Source: Lachnoclostridium sp. UBA739 (GTDB taxonomy: Bacteria; Bacillota_A; Clostridia; Lachnospirales; Lachnospiraceae). Taken from it: a DNA stretch of 9,023 nucleotides. The position numbers were made by a program, and so were the translations under genes. Shown in pieces: positions 6,127 through 9,023 of the stretch; position 1 is the stretch's first letter, and each line of letters starts with the position of its first letter. Below the pieces are notes generated by a model, which was given only the letters and a program-made list of their open reading frames with translations, was not told the DNA's origin and searched no databases. The DNA lies in the NCBI GenBank assembly GCA_002297865.1, contig DBKX01000198.1, positions 11,614-20,636 of the forward strand, written 5' to 3'.

Positions 6127-6939
6127 TTATGAATTTAATAATTGACTTGCAATATTGGAATAATTACTTAACACACTGCTACCGTTGGAAGAACCATACA
6201 GTTCTGAATATAAATCCCTCGCTGATGTCTTAGATTTTTCTGTTGAAGTGCCACTAAGAATCGCATCAGCCAATTTCTTTATATCTTCACTGGATAAATT
6301 AGATGACTGAGCATTTTGATTGGTTGTTTCATTCTTCTTATCTGATTCTGGCTGACTGGTACTCTTTGTTGCATCCATTCCCAAATAACCAAAAATTTTC
6401 TTAATATAATTCTGTGTCTCTTTAAATGGAGGAACACCACCGTACTTCGCTACATTTCCTGAACCAGCATTATATGCTGCTAACGAAAGTTTTACACTTC
6501 CATTGTATTTTGTGAGCATCTTAGCTAAATACTTTGTACCACCAAGAATATTTTCCCGTGCATCAAAAGGATCTTTCACACCTAATCCCTTTGCCGTCTC
6601 AGGCATTAACTGCATAACACCTTGCGCACCAGCACTGGATATAGATTGTGAATTAAAGTCGGATTCAGCCTTTGCTACTGCTTTTATTAAGGCAATTGGA
6701 ACACCGTAAGTATCTGCTGCTTCTTGAAAATATTTTTCCAAAGAACTTGGTGAATTCACACAAACCAAATCATCTGGATTGGTATATGTTACTTCATTAG
6801 ACTCTTCCTTGTTGTCGTCGGTATTTATCTTATCTTTTAATACAGAATCAAAATCTTCTTTATCGATCTCACTAGATGTAGTCGGTTGTGTAAGGCTTCT
6901 CACATACGTAAGTCCCTCTAATTGGATGGAATTAACCAT
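6127..6939 (-). CDS. Lytic transglycosylase (SLT) domain protein
   Basis: A 270-residue protein with a lytic transglycosylase domain at about residues 70-185. Such domains cleave the MurNAc-GlcNAc bond of peptidoglycan, forming 1,6-anhydro-MurNAc. The catalytic glutamate is Glu92 in AVAKAESDFN; GAQGVMQLMP (104-113) and AAYNAGSGNV (154-163) are the other hallmark motifs. The N-terminal 65 residues are acidic and polar and the C-terminal 80 are rich in Ser, Asn and Lys, both probably disordered. There is no signal peptide or membrane helix, so the export route is unclear: flagellar-type export, a non-classical route, or release on lysis. The ATG at 6939 is chosen because AGGAGAGG (6945-6952) and a strong promoter (6982-7010) lie just upstream; an open frame continues to 7044 but crosses that promoter. 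It converges on the terminator at 6079-6117. Confidence 0.9.
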   Translation of the reverse strand: MVNSIQLEGLTYVRSLTQPTTSSEIDKEDFDSVLKDKINTDDNKEESNEVTYTNPDDLVCVNSPSSLEKYFQEAADTYGVPIALIKAVAKAESDFNSQSISSAGAQGVMQLMPETAKGLGVKDPFDARENILGGTKYLAKMLTKYNGSVKLSLAAYNAGSGNVAKYGGVPPFKETQNYIKKIFGYLGMDATKSTSQPESDKKNETTNQNAQSSNLSSEDIKKLADAILSGTSTEKSKTSARDLYSELYGSSNGSSVLSNYSNIASQLLNS

Positions 6940-6981
6940 AAACACCTCTCCTAACACTATTTTTCCACGTGCAACGATTAA

Positions 6982-7010
6982 ATTATAGCACAAGTACCTA
7001 GAATGGACAA
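6982..7010 (-). promoter_or_regulatory. Strong extended -10 promoter of the transglycosylase gene
   Basis: On the minus strand, TTGTCC (7010-7005) is separated by exactly 17 bases from a perfect TATAAT (6987-6982), which is preceded by TGC, an extended -10. The start would be near 6975, giving a leader of about 36 nt with the ribosome binding site. This is the best sigma-A promoter in the window. Confidence 0.85.
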
Positions 7011-7059
7011 CCCTGACATTCTTCCCATCCCCCGTAACAAACATTGCATTTTCACCACA

Positions 7060-7082
7060 AATATGTTAGGCTAACACATATT
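7060..7082. repeat. Palindrome upstream of the small membrane protein gene
   Basis: TGTTAG (7064-7069), one G, and CTAACA (7071-7076) are a perfect 6-bp inverted repeat. The symmetry extends outward to AATATG and CATATT if a 2-base offset is allowed on the right. It lies between the two divergent genes and 35-57 bases before the TTG start at 7117, where an operator for a dimeric regulator would be expected. No convincing sigma-A promoter for the plus-strand gene was found here. Confidence 0.5.
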
Positions 7083-7116
7083 AATGTTATTACAAATGAA
7101 TTAGGAGGTACAAACT

Positions 7117-7584
7117 TTGAAACATAAATTTTTCGCAACTGGATTTGTCCTGGCAGTATGTATCGTAGTGTTCCTTGTGGTCAATTCAAGGCCTGTTTCC
7201 ATGAATCTGCGTTTTCAAGGGACTGCATATGAACAGCATACCGAAATAGAAAATGGAATCACCATAACACTAGAAGGAAATCTTCATAACAAAGTATTTC
7301 AGAAAGACAAATTTACAGGGTATGTAACAATTACTTCTGAAGACTATCCAAGTGACTTTGATGCTATCTCATTGGCATTTAACAAAGATGGACTTGCAAA
7401 ATGTAAATTAGAGAAAGATGGAAATGAATTTGGAATTTTAACGGTAGATAAAAAATTTGAATTACTATCTATAAAAATAACAAACGAAAAATTTAATGAT
7501 AGTAAAACCCCTATTCTAGCAGCACCCGCAACAAATATATCCCAAGCAAAAGAAATTATACAAAAATTAAATGCATTACAATAA
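7117..7584 (+). CDS. Small membrane-anchored extracytoplasmic protein of unknown function, TTG start
   Basis: A 155-residue protein I do not recognise. A short basic N-terminus (MKHKF) precedes a hydrophobic helix at about residues 5-22 with no lipobox and no clear signal-peptidase site, so it is probably a signal anchor with the remaining 130 residues outside the cell. The outer part alternates polar and hydrophobic residues (ITITLEGNLHNKVF, FTGYVTIT, FGILTVDKKFELLSIKITNE), suggesting a beta-rich fold, and ends in a short helix (ISQAKEIIQKLNAL). The start is TTG at 7117 with AGGAGG at 7103-7108, 8 bases upstream. The gene stands alone: it diverges from the transglycosylase gene and converges on dapL with a terminator between. 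The resemblance of its first five residues to PotD is just a common signal-like start. Confidence 0.8.
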   Translation: MKHKFFATGFVLAVCIVVFLVVNSRPVSMNLRFQGTAYEQHTEIENGITITLEGNLHNKVFQKDKFTGYVTITSEDYPSDFDAISLAFNKDGLAKCKLEKDGNEFGILTVDKKFELLSIKITNEKFNDSKTPILAAPATNISQAKEIIQKLNALQ

Positions 7585-7589
7585 TCAAA

Positions 7590-7625
7590 ACCTCCTTATC
7601 GTTTGTTGCGATAAGGAGGTCCTTT
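7590..7625. terminator. Bidirectional terminator between the membrane protein gene and dapL
   Basis: ACCTCCTTATCG (7590-7601) and CGATAAGGAGGT (7609-7620) form a perfect 12-bp stem with a 7-nt loop. It is followed by CCTTTTATTT on the plus strand and by TTTTGATT on the minus strand, so it can end both convergent transcripts. Confidence 0.88.
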
Positions 7626-7631
7626 TATTTC

Positions 7632-8846
7632 CTATAAACTCTTAATTCGCTTAAGTGCTTCTAGTGTATTTTCATAACTTCCGAAAGCAGTAAGTCTAAA
7701 GTATCCTTCACCACTTGGTCCGAATCCTGAACCTGGTGTACCAACTACGTTAGCGTTCTTCAATAAATAATCAAAGAATTCCCAAGAGTTCATGTTCTTA
7801 GGTGTCTCTAACCAGATATAAGGTGCATTTACACCACCTGATACGGAGTAACCTGCTTCTTGCAGGCCTTGTTTGATTATCTTTGCATTGTTCATATAAT
7901 AACCAACCTGCTCTTTTAACTGTGCTTTTCCTGCTTCTGAGTAAACAGCTTCACCAGCACGTTGAATAATATAAGGAGCACCATTATATTTTGTACCATG
8001 ACGTCTAGCCCATAAAGAATGAAGTGCTGTTGTGCCTCTTACTAATTCCTTAGGAATAACTGTGAATCCGAGACGAACACCTGTGAATCCAGCGTTTTTA
8101 GAAAAGCTTCTTAATTCAATTGCACAAGTTCTAGCGCCTTCACATTCATAGATAGAATGAGGGACATCGCTTTCTGAGATATATGCTTCATATGCTGCAT
8201 CGTAAATGATGATTGCACCGACCTTATTGGCATAATCAACCCACTCTTGTAACTGAGCTTTTGTAATGGTAGATCCAGTTGGGTTGTTAGGGAAACAAAG
8301 GTAAATTACATCTGGAGTTTTCTCTGGAAGTTCAGGTGCAAAGTTATTGTCCTTTAAACAAGGCATATAGATAACATCGCTCCATACTTCCGTACTAGGA
8401 TCGTATGTTCCTGTTCTTCCTGCCATAACATTAGAATCAACGTAAACTGGGTAAACAGGATCGCATACTGCTATTTTTGCATCTGCAGAGAAAAGTTCCT
8501 GAATATTAGCAGAGTCACATTTTGCACCATCGCTTACGAAAATTTCGTCAGCAGCGATGTTACATCCTCTTGCTTTATAGTCGTTTTCTGCAATTGCATT
8601 TCTTAAGAATTCATATCCTAAATCCGGTGCATATCCGTGGAAAGATTCTGCTTTCCCCATTTCATCTACTGCACCATGTAATGCTTCAATAATAGCTGGA
8701 ACTAATGGCTGCGTAACATCACCAATTCCTAAACTGATTACTTGTCTATCTGGATTTTCCGCTTTATATGCTGCCACTTTCTTTCCAATATTTGAAAAAA
8801 GATAACTTCCTGGCAATTTTAGATAATTTTCATTAATATTAAACAT
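7632..8846 (-). CDS. dapL: LL-diaminopimelate aminotransferase
   Basis: A 404-residue PLP-dependent class I/II aminotransferase. It transfers the amino group of glutamate to tetrahydrodipicolinate to give LL-diaminopimelate in one step, bypassing the succinylated or acetylated intermediates of the other routes; the product feeds lysine and peptidoglycan synthesis. The DapL-type N-terminus (NENYLKLPGSYLFSNIGKK) is followed by ISLGIGDVTQPL (37-48) and SFHGYAPDLGYEFLR (68-82). The PLP site is visible: Asn187 in CFPNNPTG, Asp216 and Tyr219 in IIIYDAAYEA, and the Schiff-base Lys250 in SFSKNAGFTGVRLGF. The length equals that of typical DapL proteins (about 400-410). AGGAGGT at 8852-8858 lies 5 bases before the ATG. 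It is transcribed alone from its own promoter and ends at a shared terminator. Confidence 0.96.
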   Translation of the reverse strand: MFNINENYLKLPGSYLFSNIGKKVAAYKAENPDRQVISLGIGDVTQPLVPAIIEALHGAVDEMGKAESFHGYAPDLGYEFLRNAIAENDYKARGCNIAADEIFVSDGAKCDSANIQELFSADAKIAVCDPVYPVYVDSNVMAGRTGTYDPSTEVWSDVIYMPCLKDNNFAPELPEKTPDVIYLCFPNNPTGSTITKAQLQEWVDYANKVGAIIIYDAAYEAYISESDVPHSIYECEGARTCAIELRSFSKNAGFTGVRLGFTVIPKELVRGTTALHSLWARRHGTKYNGAPYIIQRAGEAVYSEAGKAQLKEQVGYYMNNAKIIKQGLQEAGYSVSGGVNAPYIWLETPKNMNSWEFFDYLLKNANVVGTPGSGFGPSGEGYFRLTAFGSYENTLEALKRIKSL

Positions 8847-8875
8847 TTCTGACCTCCTAATTCAGTATAATAACA

Positions 8876-8904
8876 ATTCTAATCTATTCTTTTCCTTATT
8901 TCAA
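8876..8904 (-). promoter_or_regulatory. dapL promoter
   Basis: On the minus strand, TTGAAA (8904-8899) and TAGAAT (8881-8876) are separated by 17 bases, each one or two mismatches from the sigma-A consensus. The start would be near 8869 with a leader of about 23 nt containing only the ribosome binding site, so no lysine riboswitch (L box) is present. Confidence 0.7.
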
Positions 8905-8949
8905 TCCTTTATGTACGATAATGTATTTTGCTGTTTTTCGATAATCCGG

Positions 8950-9023
8950 TTACCGCATCATACTTAAAATCATTTCTGCAGTTTCTACCATATTGGTGCC
9001 ACTATCCATACTTGTTTTTTGTA
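8950..9023 (-). CDS. Possible 3' end of an unidentified gene, truncated by the window edge
   Basis: One minus-strand frame is open from the window edge for 23 codons, ending MVETAEMILSMMR and then TAA at 8952-8950. The residue pattern (TNMVETAEMILSMM) is amphipathic and helix-like, as at a real C-terminus, and the other two minus frames are closed quickly. It lies about 45 bases upstream of the dapL promoter. The fragment is too short to name; it could be a chance open frame. Confidence 0.4.
   Translation of the reverse strand, partial: QKTSMDSGTNMVETAEMILSMMR

Noticed and set aside
6127..7044. A 305-residue version of the transglycosylase starting at 7044
   Set aside because: The start would lie upstream of the strong extended -10 promoter at 6982-7010, and the extra 35 residues do not resemble a signal peptide.
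2590..7131. Shared MKHKF start of PotD and the 155-residue membrane protein
   Set aside because: Short basic-plus-Phe starts are common in exported proteins, and nothing else in the two proteins matches.
7590..7620. Anti-Shine-Dalgarno-like CCTCCTT inside an intergenic hairpin
   Set aside because: The perfect stem between convergent genes with flanking T runs is explained as a bidirectional terminator; there is no adjacent start codon to sequester.
8905..8949. Possible terminator after the partial gene at the right edge
   Set aside because: The CGGTAACCG palindrome spans the stop codon but is short and has no T run after it on the minus strand.
1..9023. CRISPR arrays, insertion sequences, tRNA genes or prophage parts
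   Set aside because: No regularly spaced repeats, transposase motifs, cloverleaf-like segments or phage structural genes were seen; the transglycosylase alone is not evidence of prophage.

Overview
This AT-rich window, with strong AGGAGG-type ribosome binding sites, short intergenic gaps, two TTG starts and a DapL-type lysine/diaminopimelate enzyme, looks like a chromosomal segment of an anaerobic Firmicute of the class Clostridia. A Lachnospiraceae-like organism is my best guess, inferred from protein style; no rRNA or other phylogenetic marker is present to prove it.

Layout. Bases 1-3633 (+) hold a polyamine ABC transporter operon in the order potA (5' end cut off by the window edge), potB, potC, potD. 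The first three genes overlap by a few bases, and the potD ribosome binding site overlaps the potC stop codon. PotA powers import, PotB and PotC form the membrane channel, and PotD is the lipid-anchored spermidine/putrescine receptor.

Bases 3670-3890 hold a compact convergent pair. On the minus strand is a 38-residue single-helix basic peptide with a strong ribosome binding site. On the plus strand is an unannotated RNA of about 80 nt with its own promoter, a 5' hairpin and a Rho-independent terminator that lies over the last codons of the peptide gene. This is the architecture of a type I toxin-antitoxin system and is the most interesting item in the window.

Bases 4000-5004 (-) encode tryptophanyl-tRNA synthetase. 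Diverging from it, 5183-6032 (+) is a two-gene operon of unrecognised small soluble proteins that share a C-terminal motif (S/T-P-x-x-K-x-x-F-D-A-M); it ends in a 13-bp hairpin terminator. Facing it from the other side is a lytic transglycosylase-domain protein without a signal peptide (6127-6939, -), driven by a near-ideal extended -10 promoter. A small membrane-anchored protein of unknown function (7117-7584, +), with a palindrome in its upstream region, converges on dapL (7632-8846, -), with a bidirectional terminator between them. The last 74 bases probably contain the 3' end of another minus-strand gene.

The genes are mostly independent housekeeping or cell-envelope units rather than one pathway: polyamine uptake, tryptophan charging, peptidoglycan cleavage, and diaminopimelate synthesis for lysine and cell wall. 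No mobile element, CRISPR array, tRNA or rRNA was seen.
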